The notes under the pieces: generated by a model
Databases searched by the model: none
Seen by the model: the letters and a program-made list of their open reading frames with translations, nothing else
Told to the model about the DNA's origin: nothing
NCBI RefSeq assembly: GCF_005503535.1
Contig: NZ_SCNN01000003.1
Coordinates: 361,262-425,261 of the forward strand
DNA: 64,000 bases
Reading direction: 5' to 3'
From: Mesorhizobium comanense
Lineage (GTDB): Bacteria; Pseudomonadota; Alphaproteobacteria; Rhizobiales; Rhizobiaceae
Translations under genes and position numbers: made by a program
In this document: piece after piece, positions 52,357 through 61,908 of the stretch
Layout: each line of letters opens with the position of its first letter
How positions within the stretch are numbered: the stretch's first letter is position 1

Positions 52357-53411
52357 TGTTTCGCCTGGAAGTCCGCAGTTCGACGCCCGCCTGGTTCAAC
52401 CTTGCTTTGCCGCTGCTTGCCATCGCGGCGACGCTCATCCTGTGCAGCGGCCTGATCGCGCTGGCTGGCGCCGGCGTGCTCGACTCCTACGGCGTGATGT
52501 TCACCGCGTCGCTCGGCGACAGCTATGCCATCACCGAAACACTGGTGCGCGCCGCACCGATGATCTTCACCGGGCTGGCGGTGGCCGTCGCCTTCCGGGC
52601 AAAATTCTGGAACATCGGCGCCGAGGGCCAGTTGCTGGCCGGCGCGGTGGCGAGCTGCTTCGTGGGCGCCATTCCGATGCCGGGGCCGCTCGCCATCCTG
52701 CTGATGGCGATCGCCGGTGCTGCGGCGGGCGCGGCCGTCGCGCTGGTGCCGGCGACGCTGCGCGTAAGGTTCAAGGTCGACGATGTGGTCAGTTCCTTGC
52801 TGCTCAACTCGGTCATCTATTACGCGCTGATGGCGCTGATCGAAGGACCGTGGAAGGACAGTTTCAGCGGCTACCCGATCTCGCCGCCGATCGAGGATTC
52901 GGCGAATTTCCCGGTGCTGATCGAAGGCACGCGGCTGCATCTTGGCGTCGTCGTGGCGCTGATTGCGGCGCCGCTGATCTGGTTTCTCATCGCGCGCACC
53001 ACGCTTGGCTTTCGCATCAGGGTCACCGGTGAAAACCCGGAAGCCGCCAGATATGGCGGCATTCATGTCGAGCGGGTGCTGCTGTCGACCGCATTGCTGT
53101 CGGGCGCGCTGGCCGGACTGGCTGGTGTCGGCGAGGTCGGCGGCGTGCATTTCCAGGTGATGAGCGACATCTCGCCGGGATACGGCTATTCCGGCATCGT
53201 GGTTGCGATGCTGGCCAGGCTCAATCCGCTGGGCGTCGTGCCGGCGGCGATCTTCCTGGCGGCCGTCATGACGGGCGCCGAGGCGATGTCGCGCGCGACC
53301 GGCGTTCCGGCCTTCCTCAGCGATGTCATCCAGGGCACCGCGCTGCTCGCCATGCTGGTGGCGCTGCTCTTCACCGCCTATCGCATCCGCCGCGTGGGGG
53401 CTTCCTCATGA
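52356..53411 (+). CDS. Nucleoside-type ABC transporter permease (YufP-like)
   Basis: This 351-residue membrane protein of the BPD_transp_2 family has FWNIGAEGQLLAGAVASCFV, the long loop ALIEGPWKDSFSGYPISPP typical of the BMP-linked permease, and TGENPEAARYGGIHVERVLL as coupling loop. It overlaps the next permease by four bases. It pairs with the 53408 product. Confidence 0.88.
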   Translation: MFRLEVRSSTPAWFNLALPLLAIAATLILCSGLIALAGAGVLDSYGVMFTASLGDSYAITETLVRAAPMIFTGLAVAVAFRAKFWNIGAEGQLLAGAVASCFVGAIPMPGPLAILLMAIAGAAAGAAVALVPATLRVRFKVDDVVSSLLLNSVIYYALMALIEGPWKDSFSGYPISPPIEDSANFPVLIEGTRLHLGVVVALIAAPLIWFLIARTTLGFRIRVTGENPEAARYGGIHVERVLLSTALLSGALAGLAGVGEVGGVHFQVMSDISPGYGYSGIVVAMLARLNPLGVVPAAIFLAAVMTGAEAMSRATGVPAFLSDVIQGTALLAMLVALLFTAYRIRRVGASS

Positions 53412-54352
53412 GCGCGGTGTTCGAGCAGATCTTCCAGGTTGGCTTTCTTGCCGCCATCATCCGCATCGCCACGCCGCTCGCCTTTGCCACGCTGGGCGAA
53501 ATGTTCTCCGAGCGGGCCGGGGTGCTCAATCTCGGCATCGAAGGCATCATGCTTTTGTCGGCGATGACCGGCTTCACCGCCACCAGCCTCAGCGGCAGCC
53601 TGTGGCTCGGCGTGCTGGCTGCGGTGCTGACCGGCATGCTGATGGGGGCGCTGCACGCGCTGTTCACCGTGGCTCTGGGCTTGAGCCAGCATGTCTGCGG
53701 CATCGGCGTCACCCTGTTCTCGTCAGGTCTCGCCTATTTCCTCTACCGGCTGATCTTCGGCCAGCAGTCGGTGCCGCCAAGCATCAAGGGTTTTCAGACG
53801 CTGCCGATCCCGGTCCTGTCCGATATTCCCGTGCTTGGGCCTGCCATATTCAACCAGTTCACACTGGTCTACATGGCGATCCTGGCGATTCCGCTCGCCG
53901 CCTTCGTGCTCTACCGCACGCCCTGGGGGTTGTCGGTGCGCATGGTCGGCGAGAACCCGCGCGCGGCGGACTCCGCCGGCGTCAGCGTCATTGCAACGCG
54001 CTTCCAGGTGGTGATCCTCGGCGGCGCGCTGATGGGTCTGGCCGGCGCCTTCCTGTCGATGGCGCAGTTCAATGCCTTCACCTTCGGTGTCGTCTCGGGG
54101 CGCGGCTGGGTGGCGATCGCGCTGGTCGTCTTCGGCCGCTGGGATCCCTGGCGTTCGGCGGGGGCGGCACTGCTGTTCGCCTTTGTCGACGCGCTGCAGT
54201 TGCGCATGCAGGCGAGCGGGCTCGGGCATATCCCCTACGAGGCGTTCCTCATGCTGCCGTTCATCTTCACCATTGTCGCCATGGCCTTCATGTCGCGCAA
54301 CGCGGTGGCGCCGTCGGCGTTGCTCAAGCCGTTCCGAAGGGAAGAGCGGTGA
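53408..54352 (+). CDS. Nucleoside-type ABC transporter permease (YufQ-like)
   Basis: This 314-residue permease has FATLGEMFSERAGVLNLGIE near the N-terminus, a hallmark of this permease type, and the coupling loop MVGENPRAADSAGVSVIATR. Last gene of the importer; a family-C-like palindrome then separates it from a convergent SDR. Confidence 0.88.
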   Translation: MSAVFEQIFQVGFLAAIIRIATPLAFATLGEMFSERAGVLNLGIEGIMLLSAMTGFTATSLSGSLWLGVLAAVLTGMLMGALHALFTVALGLSQHVCGIGVTLFSSGLAYFLYRLIFGQQSVPPSIKGFQTLPIPVLSDIPVLGPAIFNQFTLVYMAILAIPLAAFVLYRTPWGLSVRMVGENPRAADSAGVSVIATRFQVVILGGALMGLAGAFLSMAQFNAFTFGVVSGRGWVAIALVVFGRWDPWRSAGAALLFAFVDALQLRMQASGLGHIPYEAFLMLPFIFTIVAMAFMSRNAVAPSALLKPFRREER

Positions 54353-54361
54353 GTCGGCTTG

Positions 54362-54537
54362 GGTTCCTCGCCCCCGTCATGGGCGGGGGAGAGGTGTATC
54401 GGCGAAGCCGAGACGGAGAGGGGGAATGGCGCAGACCTGTCCTGAAATCTGGATCCTGGAGAAAGCCGCGCCCTACGAAGCCCCCTCTCCGACCGCTTCG
54501 CGGCCACCTCTCCCCCGCTTCGCGGGGGCGAGGAACC
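54362..54537. repeat. Palindromic intergenic element (family C)
   Basis: The ends GGTTCCTCGCCCCCG and CGGGGGCGAGGAACC form a perfect 15-bp terminal inverted repeat. Inner parts include GGGGGAGAGGTG/CACCTCTCCCCC and CTTCGC-based hairpins. Located between convergent genes, it could be a two-way terminator as well as a dispersed repeat. Confidence 0.8.
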
Positions 54538-54554
54538 TGGATTCTGAGAAGCCC

Positions 54555-55322
54555 TCACATCGCCGTAAAACCATTGTCCACGAACAGGTGCGCGCCGTTG
54601 ACGAAGCTCGACTCGTCGCTCGCCAGATAGAGCGCTGCCTTCGCCACCTCTTCCGGTTCGCCGATCCGGCCCTGCTGAGCGGCAAGCGCCGCATCCGAGA
54701 CATCGACGCCGAGCTTGCCGAGGTCGGCCACCTCGCGCAGGCCGTGCGGCGTTCTGATGAAGCCGGGGCAGACGGCGTTGCAGCGGATGTTGCGGTCGCG
54801 GAACTCGACGGCGATGGCGCGCGCGAACATGTGGCAGGCGCCCTTGGTGGTGTCGTAGAGAACTTCGTTCGGCGTCGCCGCCACCGCCGAGATCGACGAG
54901 GTGCAGACGATCGAACCACCGCCGGCCGCGATCATGCCCGGCAGCACGGCGCGCGTCATCAGGAACATCGAGCGGACATTGACGGCATGCAGCCAGTCCC
55001 ATTCCTGCAGCGTGGTCTTCAGGAACGGCTTGATGACGATGGTGCCGGCATGGTTGAACAGCACGGTGACCGGGCCGAGCTTTTCAGCCGCTGCCCTTGC
55101 CGCCGCCTCGACCTGGGCCTCGTCGGAGACGTCGGCGACGAAATGCTCGGCAATCTGGCCGCGCGCGCGGATCGCCGCCGCCGTCGCGGCGGCCGCTTCC
55201 GCATTGCGGTCGATGATCGCCACTTTCGCGCCCTCGGCCGCGAACAATTCCGAGGCCGCTCCGCCCATTCCCGTCGCGCCGCCCGATATGATGGCGACCT
55301 TGCCTGCCAGTCTTGTCCCCAT
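54555..55322 (-). CDS. Short-chain dehydrogenase/reductase
   Basis: This 255-residue classical SDR has SGGATGMGGAASELFAAEGA as the cofactor motif, NHAG, the catalytic Ser in CTSSISAVA and YDTTK. Start MGTRLAGKVAIISGG at ATG 55322. It is convergent with the nucleoside-type importer, with no obvious operon partner. The substrate is not predictable; it resembles oxidoreductases for sugar or hydroxy acids only at family level. Confidence 0.85.
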   Translation of the reverse strand: MGTRLAGKVAIISGGATGMGGAASELFAAEGAKVAIIDRNAEAAAATAAAIRARGQIAEHFVADVSDEAQVEAAARAAAEKLGPVTVLFNHAGTIVIKPFLKTTLQEWDWLHAVNVRSMFLMTRAVLPGMIAAGGGSIVCTSSISAVAATPNEVLYDTTKGACHMFARAIAVEFRDRNIRCNAVCPGFIRTPHGLREVADLGKLGVDVSDAALAAQQGRIGEPEEVAKAALYLASDESSFVNGAHLFVDNGFTAM

Positions 55323-55609
55323 TTTCGTTCCCCTATCCGATGATTTCCTACCTGCTTCCCGCCTGATGCTATCGCGCTCGCGCCGGGCGGCCAATGCGTC
55401 TCGTGGGGGCAGGCGGGGCAAGCCTATAGGACCATTCGAACGCTTCGGGACGGCGACGTCCCGGCCTGGGCGATCGTTCACGCGACGCTCTCAGCAATCT
55501 CGAACCAATTCAGGGGGTGATCGGAGAAAATTTTTCTGCTTATAGGCAAAAAATAGCAATCGACAAAGTCTACAAGTTTTATAGATTAACCGGTGAGACG
55601 GAGGTCGAT

Positions 55610-55765
55610 ATGTCCTATATCCAGAACGCTCAGACTGACAGCGCCGGCCAGAGGCTGGCCAATGCCCGGACTTTCCGTCCGGCCTATGCCGGTTCGTTCG
55701 CCTATCTGGTTTTCGCCCTTGCGTTCGTGTTCACCGGCGCCGTCGTGCTGGGGCTCATTCCCTGA
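55610..55765 (+). CDS. Small single-pass membrane protein, 51 residues, unknown function
   Basis: The ATG at 55610 has a strong ribosome site (GACGGAGG, six bases upstream) and an AT-rich promoter-like region before it. The product begins MSYIQNAQTDSAGQRL and ends with one hydrophobic helix, FAYLVFALAFVFTGAVVLGL. A longer reading from 55517 lacks a comparable ribosome site. Family not recognised; small membrane proteins of this type are easily missed. Confidence 0.65.
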   Translation: MSYIQNAQTDSAGQRLANARTFRPAYAGSFAYLVFALAFVFTGAVVLGLIP

Positions 55766-55895
55766 GCGCCTGACCGTTCGGGGCTGGCGGCCCGCCACTT
55801 TCATGCATTCGCAGTTTGATGAACCGGAATGCCGGCATGCTTTCGAGCGGCTGGTGATCACCGCATCCGTGAGTCCAGAAATGGAGGAGATGGCA

Positions 55896-56843
55896 ATGCC
55901 GATCGCGTTCACGCATGTCCCGGCCAAGACCCATCCGGCGGATGCCGCCATTCCTTTCTTCTATGACTTTGCCGAGACGGCGACCAAGCTGGGCCTCATC
56001 GAGGACAGCGGGTTTCAGAAGATCGTCGTCGACGATTCCGCTGGGTTGCTGACCAACATGGACCTTGCAGCCCAGGTGCTCCACCGCACCGCTTCGCTGG
56101 AAGTCGTGCTGACCCATTGGGCCGGCGTGATCGAGCCGACCGTGGCTGCCCGCCAGCTGGCGTCGATCGACCGTGAGAGTGGCGGACGGCTCTCGCTTCG
56201 GATGATCAGCGAACCGCTGAACGACGACGATGCCGAGACGCGCCCGGTGGGGCACGGCGTCATCTGGCAGCGCATCGACGAATATCTGGTGCTTTTGAAG
56301 CGCTTGTGGTCGAACGACCGGCCCTTCGACCATGAAGGCGCCTTCTACAGCATCAAGGGCGGCTATATCGAGCGCAAGGGTCCGCACGGTGCCGACCTCG
56401 TGATCCGCATGGGCGGACAATCCGGAACGGCGCTGAAAGTGGCCGGCCGGCATGCCGATGTCTTCGAACTCGCGCCAGGCTCGCTCGATGAGGTCGGGCA
56501 ATTGATCGAGCGCGTGCGCGGCGCCGCCGCCGAACACGGCCGCGCCGGCAAGCTGCGCTTCGCGCTGCCGGTTCGTATCCACAAAGGCGCCTCGGTGGCG
56601 GACCACAAGGCGGTCGACCTGTCCGGCCCGCCGGCGCAAGCCGCCCTGTCGCTGCTTGCCTATGCCGGGCTCGGGATCGATGAATTCATGATCGTGGGCG
56701 TCGACACGCCACGCGAGATCGCGACCGCCGGTCGGGAAACACTGGCTTTGCTTCGCAACTCACTGGCACGCCGCGAGAGCGAGGTTTTCCAGCCGGCGGC
56801 CTATGCGCCGCGCGCCGGACTGGAGACGCGGATAGCGGGCTGA
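55896..56843 (+). CDS. LLM-class flavin-dependent monooxygenase (luciferase-like)
   Basis: This 315-residue TIM-barrel protein of the bacterial luciferase/alkanesulfonate monooxygenase class has VLTHWAGVIEPTVAARQLAS, SGGRLSLRMISEP and the flavin-binding region RMGGQSGTALKVAGRHADVF. The ATG 55896 (MPIAFTHVPAK) lies seven bases after GGAGGA; ATG 55890 is too close to it. It needs reduced FMN from a partner reductase that is not nearby. Possible substrates include sulfonates or N-heterocycles. Confidence 0.85.
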   Translation: MPIAFTHVPAKTHPADAAIPFFYDFAETATKLGLIEDSGFQKIVVDDSAGLLTNMDLAAQVLHRTASLEVVLTHWAGVIEPTVAARQLASIDRESGGRLSLRMISEPLNDDDAETRPVGHGVIWQRIDEYLVLLKRLWSNDRPFDHEGAFYSIKGGYIERKGPHGADLVIRMGGQSGTALKVAGRHADVFELAPGSLDEVGQLIERVRGAAAEHGRAGKLRFALPVRIHKGASVADHKAVDLSGPPAQAALSLLAYAGLGIDEFMIVGVDTPREIATAGRETLALLRNSLARRESEVFQPAAYAPRAGLETRIAG

Positions 56844-56891
56844 ATGCTGAATGTCGCGAACCTCGCCTCCAGCGGCATCGATCTTAATCCT

Positions 56892-57569
56892 CTAACTTGC
56901 CTTGCGGGATAGTTGCGACAGGCCGTCGATGACGGCGGCTGAATCGGCCAGCACACCGAAGACGCCATCCTCGACCGTCACCATGTGCAGTGCAGCCTCG
57001 TGCGCTTGTCTGTCGCCGCTGGCGCAGGCGTCCGAGATCGTCAGGCACTGAAAATTGCGATCGCAGGCTTCGCGCAGCGTGGTGTGGACGCAGACATCGG
57101 TCGTGCATCCGGAAAACATCAGATGGGTGATGCCTCGCGCGCGCAGCACAGTCTCGAAATCCGTGTAGGTGAAGGCGCTGTTGCAGGTCTTGTCGACGAT
57201 GATGTCGCTCGGCGCCACATCGATTTCGGGAACGATCTGGAACCCCGAACCCGAACGCAGCAGAATATCGGTGCCGTCGAGGCCGGCGCGCTTGCGGCGC
57301 CACTTTTCGTAAGGCGTCATGTCGGCCATGTCGGCGCGGTAGCCCTGCCTTGTATGGACGACCGTGACGCCGGCCTTGCGGGCGGCTGATATCAGCCGGT
57401 TCACGGCGGGCAGGATCGCGCGAAGCGGCGAGGGGTCGTATCCCTTCCTGGCGAAATATCCCGTCGTCGACAGGAAGTCCTGCTGCAGGTCGATGACGAC
57501 GAGGGCTGTGTGCCCGGCCACCAGCCCGCCGTCATAGGGGTAGTCGAAAGGGATTGCCTTGATCATCAT
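56892..57569 (-). CDS. Isochorismatase-family cysteine hydrolase
   Basis: This 225-residue enzyme has the family triad: Asp in LVVIDLQQDF, Lys in VDKTCNSAF and the nucleophile Cys in FSGCTTDVCVHTTLREACDR. RutB, biuret hydrolase and related ureide or amide hydrolases share this layout, including the cis-peptide-type turn before the Cys. It lies 30 bases downstream of the ABC exporter on the same strand. Along with the BMP importer and LLM oxidase it hints at use of N-rich compounds (inference). Confidence 0.85.
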   Translation of the reverse strand: MMIKAIPFDYPYDGGLVAGHTALVVIDLQQDFLSTTGYFARKGYDPSPLRAILPAVNRLISAARKAGVTVVHTRQGYRADMADMTPYEKWRRKRAGLDGTDILLRSGSGFQIVPEIDVAPSDIIVDKTCNSAFTYTDFETVLRARGITHLMFSGCTTDVCVHTTLREACDRNFQCLTISDACASGDRQAHEAALHMVTVEDGVFGVLADSAAVIDGLSQLSRKAS

Positions 57570-57599
57570 TGGCTCCAGAATGTTCGCCTCAGCATAGCA

Positions 57600-59339
57600 T
57601 CAATGCGCCGACACGAGGTGCTGGGCATCATGCAGCTGCTTGTAGATTCCGTTGGCATGGATGAGCTCCTGGTGCGAACCCTGCTCGGCGATTCCTGATT
57701 CGGAGACAACCACAATGCGGTCGGCGCCACGGATCGTCGCCAGCCGGTGGGCGATGACCAGCGTGGTGCGACCTTGCGCCAGTTCGGACAGAGCCCGCTG
57801 GATCTCGCGCTCCGTCTGCGTGTCGAGCGCCGAGGTCGCTTCGTCCAGGATCAGGATCGGCGGGTTCTTCAGGAACATGCGGGCGATCGCCAGCCGCTGC
57901 TTCTGGCCGCCGGACAGTTTCACGCCGCGCTCGCCGATGATGGTGTCGTAACCGGCCGGCAGGCCCGCTATCATATCGTCGAGCTTCGCCCGCCGTGCGG
58001 CCTCGGCGATGGCTTCGTCCGAGGCGCCGAGCCGGCCATAGGCGATGTTCTCACGAACCGAGCCGCCGAACAGGAACACGTCCTGCTGGACAATGCCGAT
58101 CTGGCCGCGCAGCGAGGCGAGCGTCATGTCCCTGATGTCGATGCCATCGATGCTGATGGCGCCGGCGCCGACTTCATAGAAACGCGGCAACAGGGAGCAT
58201 ATTGTGGTCTTGCCCGCACCCGATGGCCCGACGAAGGCGATGGTCTCGCCGGCACGGATCGTCAGGTCGACATTGCTCAGGACAGGCTTGCCGTCGCCAT
58301 AGCCGAAACTGACGTTCCTGTATTCAATGTCGCCCTTGAGGCCGCTGACGGTCATGGCATCGGCTCTGTCGGCGATGTCGGGCTCGGTATCGAGCAGTTC
58401 GGTATACCGGCGAAAGCCGGCAATTCCCTTCGGATAGGTCTCGATCACCGAATTGATCTTCTCGATCGGCCGCACGAAGACGCCGACCAGCAGCAGGAAG
58501 CCGACAAAGCCGCCATTGCTCAACTCACCTGTGATGACAAGGTAGCTGCCGGCGATCATGACCACCAGCTGGATCAGCCGGATGCCCATGTAGTTCAGCG
58601 AGTTCGAGGCCGACATGATGCGATAGGCGTCGAGCTTGGTCTGGCGGTAGCGCTGGTTGTCATCAGCGAACAGCGCGCGCTCATGTTCCTCATTGGCGAA
58701 GGCCTGCACCACCCGCATGCCGCCGACATTTTCCTCGATGCGGACGTTGAAGTCGCCGACGCGCCGGTAGAGCGCCTGCCAGTTGCGCTCCATGCGGTCG
58801 CCATAGCGAATGGTCACCCAGGCGATGGCCGGCACGATGATGGCGGTCAGCAGGGCCAACTGCATGTTGACGGTGAACATCAGCGCAAACGCGCCGATGA
58901 AGGTCATGATGGCGATGAACAGATCTTCGGGGCCGTGATGGGCGATCTCTCCGATCTCCTCCAGGTCCTTGGTGACGCGCCCGACGAGATGGCCGGTCTT
59001 GTTGTTGTCATAGAAGCGGAACGAGAGCTTCTGCAGATGGTCGAAGCTTTTGCGGCGCATCTCGGTCTCGATGTTGATGCCCAGCATATGGCCCCAATAG
59101 GTCACGACCGCCATCAGCCCTGTGTTCAGCAGATAGACCAGCAGCAGGCCGACCGATGCCGCGATGATCAGCGCCCAGTCCTGTTGCGGCAGAAGGTGGT
59201 CGACAAAGGCACGCACCGCCATCGGAAAGCCGAGCTCGAGCAGGCCGGCGACAACCGCGCAGGAGAAATCGAGGATGAACAGCCCTTTCCACGGGGCGTA
59301 GTAAGCCATGAAACGTCTGATCATAGAGTTTAACCGCAT
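57600..59339 (-). CDS. ABC exporter, fused membrane and ATPase domains (MsbA-like)
   Basis: This 579-residue half-transporter has six TM segments in residues ~1-315. Its NBD has Walker A FVGPSGAGKTT, Q-loop IVQQDVFLF, signature KLSGGQKQRLAIARMF, Walker B ILILDEATSALD and H-loop IAHRLATI. It acts as a homodimer, exporting lipid-like or other hydrophobic cargo. It is divergent from the iron-transport genes; two candidate RirA boxes lie in the shared gap, so iron-linked export (for example a siderophore) is possible but unproven. Confidence 0.9.
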   Translation of the reverse strand: MRLNSMIRRFMAYYAPWKGLFILDFSCAVVAGLLELGFPMAVRAFVDHLLPQQDWALIIAASVGLLLVYLLNTGLMAVVTYWGHMLGINIETEMRRKSFDHLQKLSFRFYDNNKTGHLVGRVTKDLEEIGEIAHHGPEDLFIAIMTFIGAFALMFTVNMQLALLTAIIVPAIAWVTIRYGDRMERNWQALYRRVGDFNVRIEENVGGMRVVQAFANEEHERALFADDNQRYRQTKLDAYRIMSASNSLNYMGIRLIQLVVMIAGSYLVITGELSNGGFVGFLLLVGVFVRPIEKINSVIETYPKGIAGFRRYTELLDTEPDIADRADAMTVSGLKGDIEYRNVSFGYGDGKPVLSNVDLTIRAGETIAFVGPSGAGKTTICSLLPRFYEVGAGAISIDGIDIRDMTLASLRGQIGIVQQDVFLFGGSVRENIAYGRLGASDEAIAEAARRAKLDDMIAGLPAGYDTIIGERGVKLSGGQKQRLAIARMFLKNPPILILDEATSALDTQTEREIQRALSELAQGRTTLVIAHRLATIRGADRIVVVSESGIAEQGSHQELIHANGIYKQLHDAQHLVSAH

Positions 59340-59492
59340 GCTGTCTTGGTCGGTGTTCGAACTGGCAAGGGACCGCGTCCTCGCGGGGTCCTTACGTCTG
59401 GAACGCTCGGGGCGGCAATATGCCAGCCCCGGCTTCCGGCCTGCCTTTCGAGGCGACTGGCAGGCTTGACGACATCGTCACGACATTTTTGT

Positions 59493-59507
59493 TGACTCAA
59501 AATATCA
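59493..59507. promoter_or_regulatory. Candidate RirA iron box 1 (TGA-N9-TCA)
   Basis: TGACTCAAAATATCA fits the rhizobial iron-responsive operator TGA-N9-TCA. It lies 96-110 bases before the FhuC-like start in the divergent gap. Confidence 0.6.
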
Positions 59508-59517
59508 TCTTCAATGT

Positions 59518-59532
59518 TGACTAGTAAGGTCA
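59518..59532. promoter_or_regulatory. Candidate RirA iron box 2 (TGA-N9-TCA)
   Basis: TGACTAGTAAGGTCA repeats the pattern 25 bases after box 1. TTGACT (59517-59522), a 17-base spacer and TAGTCA (59540-59545) could be -35 and -10, so the box would overlap the promoter. Confidence 0.6.
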
Positions 59533-59602
59533 GGTTTCATAGTCAACCGGCATCGGCCCGCCGAAGCCACAGTGGGCGCCCCGGGCCGAATGGAGAAAAG
59601 CC

Positions 59603-60400
59603 ATGACCGTGGCCGAGGCTGACACCCAGACCGCCTTTCAGATCGAAGCGTTGCGCTTTGCCGTCGGCGAGCGGACGTTGCTGGGTCCGGTTTCGCTCGA
59701 ATTGCAGCGCTCGCGCGTCTACGGGCTGATCGGCCATAACGGTTCGGGCAAGTCGACGCTGATCAAGCTGCTGGCCCGCCAGCAGACGGCAAGCTCAGGC
59801 GCCATCACCTTCGCAACGAGGCCGCTGCCGCAATGGGGTGCCCGCGAGCTCGCCCGCGCGCTCGCCTATCTGCCGCAGACCACGCCGGCGGCAACGGGCC
59901 TGACCGTGCGCGAGCTGGCAACGCTCGGCCGCTATCCCTGGCACGGCGCGCTCGGCCGCTTCGGTTCACAAGACAAACGGCATGTCGAGGAGGCGCTCGT
60001 GCTGACAGACATGGAAGCTTTCGCCGACCGGCTGGTGGACGAATTGTCCGGCGGTGAGCGGCAGCGTGCCTGGCTCGCCATGCTGGTGGCGCAGAATGCA
60101 GGGGTGATGCTGCTCGACGAGCCGATTTCGGCGCTCGACATTGCCCATCAGGTCGAAGTGCTGGGACTGGTCAAGGATCTCAGCCGCAAACGCGACCTCT
60201 GCGTCGTCGTCGTGCTGCACGACCCGAACATGGCAGCGCGATATTGCGATGAACTGATCGCTCTGAAGGATGGCAAGCTGCTGACACGCGGCAATCCGGC
60301 CGAAATCATGCGCGGAGACGTGCTCAAAGGCATTTTCGGCGTGGAGATGGGCGTGTTCGCGCACCCTGTCACTGGTCAACCCGTTGGCTATGTGCAGTGA
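59603..60400 (+). CDS. Iron-siderophore/heme-type ABC ATPase (FhuC-like)
   Basis: This 265-residue NBD of the FhuC/FepC family has Walker [11 protein letters not shown]-loop YLPQTTPA, signature [16 protein letters not shown], Walker [13 protein letters not shown] and H-loop [10 protein letters not shown]. The cognate binding protein and permease are not in the window, so this ATPase must pair with components elsewhere. It is first in the iron-regulated block with exbB-exbD-tonB. Confidence 0.87.
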   Translation: MTVAEADTQTAFQIEALRFAVGERTLLGPVSLELQRSRVYGLIGHNGSGKSTLIKLLARQQTASSGAITFATRPLPQWGARELARALAYLPQTTPAATGLTVRELATLGRYPWHGALGRFGSQDKRHVEEALVLTDMEAFADRLVDELSGGERQRAWLAMLVAQNAGVMLLDEPISALDIAHQVEVLGLVKDLSRKRDLCVVVVLHDPNMAARYCDELIALKDGKLLTRGNPAEIMRGDVLKGIFGVEMGVFAHPVTGQPVGYVQ

Positions 60401-60446
60401 TAACGAAAAACGCGGTAGGAAGCAGGAATATCCGGCCGCGGTGATA

Positions 60447-61436
60447 ATGAGGAAGAAGCTCTTGTCCAGAAAAGGTTTGTTGGCGGCGCTGGTCGCATCG
60501 GTGCTCCTTTCGGCTGGTGTCGTGACCGCCCAGGAACAACCGGCCAGCACGGCCCCGACCGTCGAAGCGCCTGCCGCCCCGGCGGCCAGTCCAGCCCTAA
60601 CGCCGCCCGCCGCGCCGGAGCCCGCGCCGGCAGCAGCCGAGCCAGCCGCGATGGCACCCGCGCAGCCGGCCGCCCAGCCGAGTGCGGCAACGCCGGCCGT
60701 GAATGCTCCTCCAGGGCCGATGGAACTGAGCCTGCCGCACGATCTGTCGCCATGGGGCATGTTCATGGCCGCCGACATCATCGTGAAGGGTGTGATGATC
60801 GGCCTTGCCTTCGCGTCGCTCGTCACCTGGACGATATGGCTGGCCAAATCGCTGGAGATCTTCGGCGGCAAGCTGCGCATCGGCCGAGCGGTCCGCGCCA
60901 TCGGCGACGCCGCCACGCTGAAGCAGGCCAGCCGTGCTCTCGACCGCAACGGAGGTCCGGGAGCGCTGCTGGTGCGGGCGGCCGAGGAAGAAGCAGCACT
61001 TTCGGCCGGCGCGCTCGACCATGCGGGCGGCGACGGGTTGAAGGAAAGGGTTTCCTCGCGTCTGTCGCGCATCGAAGCGGCGGCGGCGCGGCGCATGTCG
61101 CGCGGCACGGGCGTGCTGGCGACGATCGGTTCGACCGCGCCTTTCGTCGGCCTGTTCGGCACCGTCTGGGGCATCATGAACGCGTTCATCGGCATATCCC
61201 AGGCGCAGACCACCAATCTCGCGGTCGTCGCACCCGGGATCGCCGAAGCCCTGCTGGCGACCGCGATGGGACTGGTCGCGGCCATCCCGGCCGTCGTCAT
61301 CTACAACGTCTTCGCGCGCTCGATAGCCGGCTACCGGCAGATCCTCGCGGATGCCTCGGCGGGCGTCGAACGGCTGGTCAGCCGCGATCTCGATTTCCGC
61401 TCGGTCCCGCCGGCGACGGCGCTGGCGGCGGAGTGA
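60447..61436 (+). CDS. exbB: TonB-system proton channel subunit ExbB
   Basis: This 329-residue inner-membrane protein has a cleavable-type N-terminus ([20 protein letters not shown]), an Ala/Pro-rich periplasmic stretch (~40-105), and three ExbB TM segments with the conserved [18 protein letters not shown] and [20 protein letters not shown]. The long N-terminal extension is usual in rhizobial ExbB. ATG 60447 is chosen; ATG 60390 overlaps the FhuC-like gene and adds no plausible signal. It works with ExbD and TonB to energise outer-membrane receptors. Confidence 0.9.
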   Translation: MRKKLLSRKGLLAALVASVLLSAGVVTAQEQPASTAPTVEAPAAPAASPALTPPAAPEPAPAAAEPAAMAPAQPAAQPSAATPAVNAPPGPMELSLPHDLSPWGMFMAADIIVKGVMIGLAFASLVTWTIWLAKSLEIFGGKLRIGRAVRAIGDAATLKQASRALDRNGGPGALLVRAAEEEAALSAGALDHAGGDGLKERVSSRLSRIEAAAARRMSRGTGVLATIGSTAPFVGLFGTVWGIMNAFIGISQAQTTNLAVVAPGIAEALLATAMGLVAAIPAVVIYNVFARSIAGYRQILADASAGVERLVSRDLDFRSVPPATALAAE

Positions 61437-61440
61437 CGCC

Positions 61441-61908
61441 ATGGGCAGCAGAATCCGCCAGACCATGGACGACGATCTCGAGGAAAGCCACGAGATCAAC
61501 GTCACCCCGTTCATCGACGTCATCCTGGTGCTCCTGATCATCTTCATGGTCGCGGCGCCGCTGGCGACGGTCGATGTCAATGTCGACCTGCCGGGATCGA
61601 CGGCGACGCCGGCGCCACGGCCGGAGACGCCGCTGTTCCTGACGTTGAAGGAAGACCTCACCCTGGCCATCGGCAATGACAGCGTGCCGCGCCCCGCCTT
61701 CGCAGCGCTGCTCGACAGCCGCACCAAGGGCGACAAGCAGACGCGGATCTTCCTGCGCGCCGACAAGGCGGTCGCCTATGGCGACCTGATGGAGGCGATG
61801 AACCTGCTTCGCGGCGCGGGCTATCTCAGGATTGCCCTCGTCGGGCTCGAGACCGCGCCCGCCGCTGACGCGGCCGCGCCGGCGCCAGGCGGACCTGCCG
61901 CTCCATGA
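61441..61908 (+). CDS. exbD: TonB-system subunit ExbD
   Basis: This 155-residue protein has a single N-terminal TM with the essential Asp in NVTPFIDVILVLLIIFMV, and a periplasmic domain with TRIFLRADKAVAYGDLMEAM. Start ATG 61441 is four bases after the ExbB stop; the stop overlaps TonB (ATGA). An Ala/Pro tail ends the protein. Confidence 0.92.
   Translation: MGSRIRQTMDDDLEESHEINVTPFIDVILVLLIIFMVAAPLATVDVNVDLPGSTATPAPRPETPLFLTLKEDLTLAIGNDSVPRPAFAALLDSRTKGDKQTRIFLRADKAVAYGDLMEAMNLLRGAGYLRIALVGLETAPAADAAAPAPGGPAAP

Noticed and set aside
57747..59333. Plus-strand open frame opposite the ABC exporter
   Set aside because: No recognisable domain; the minus strand shows complete Walker A, signature and Walker B motifs.
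59466..59480. Third iron-box-like site TGACGACATCGTCA
   Set aside because: The spacer between TGA and TCA is eight, not nine, bases.
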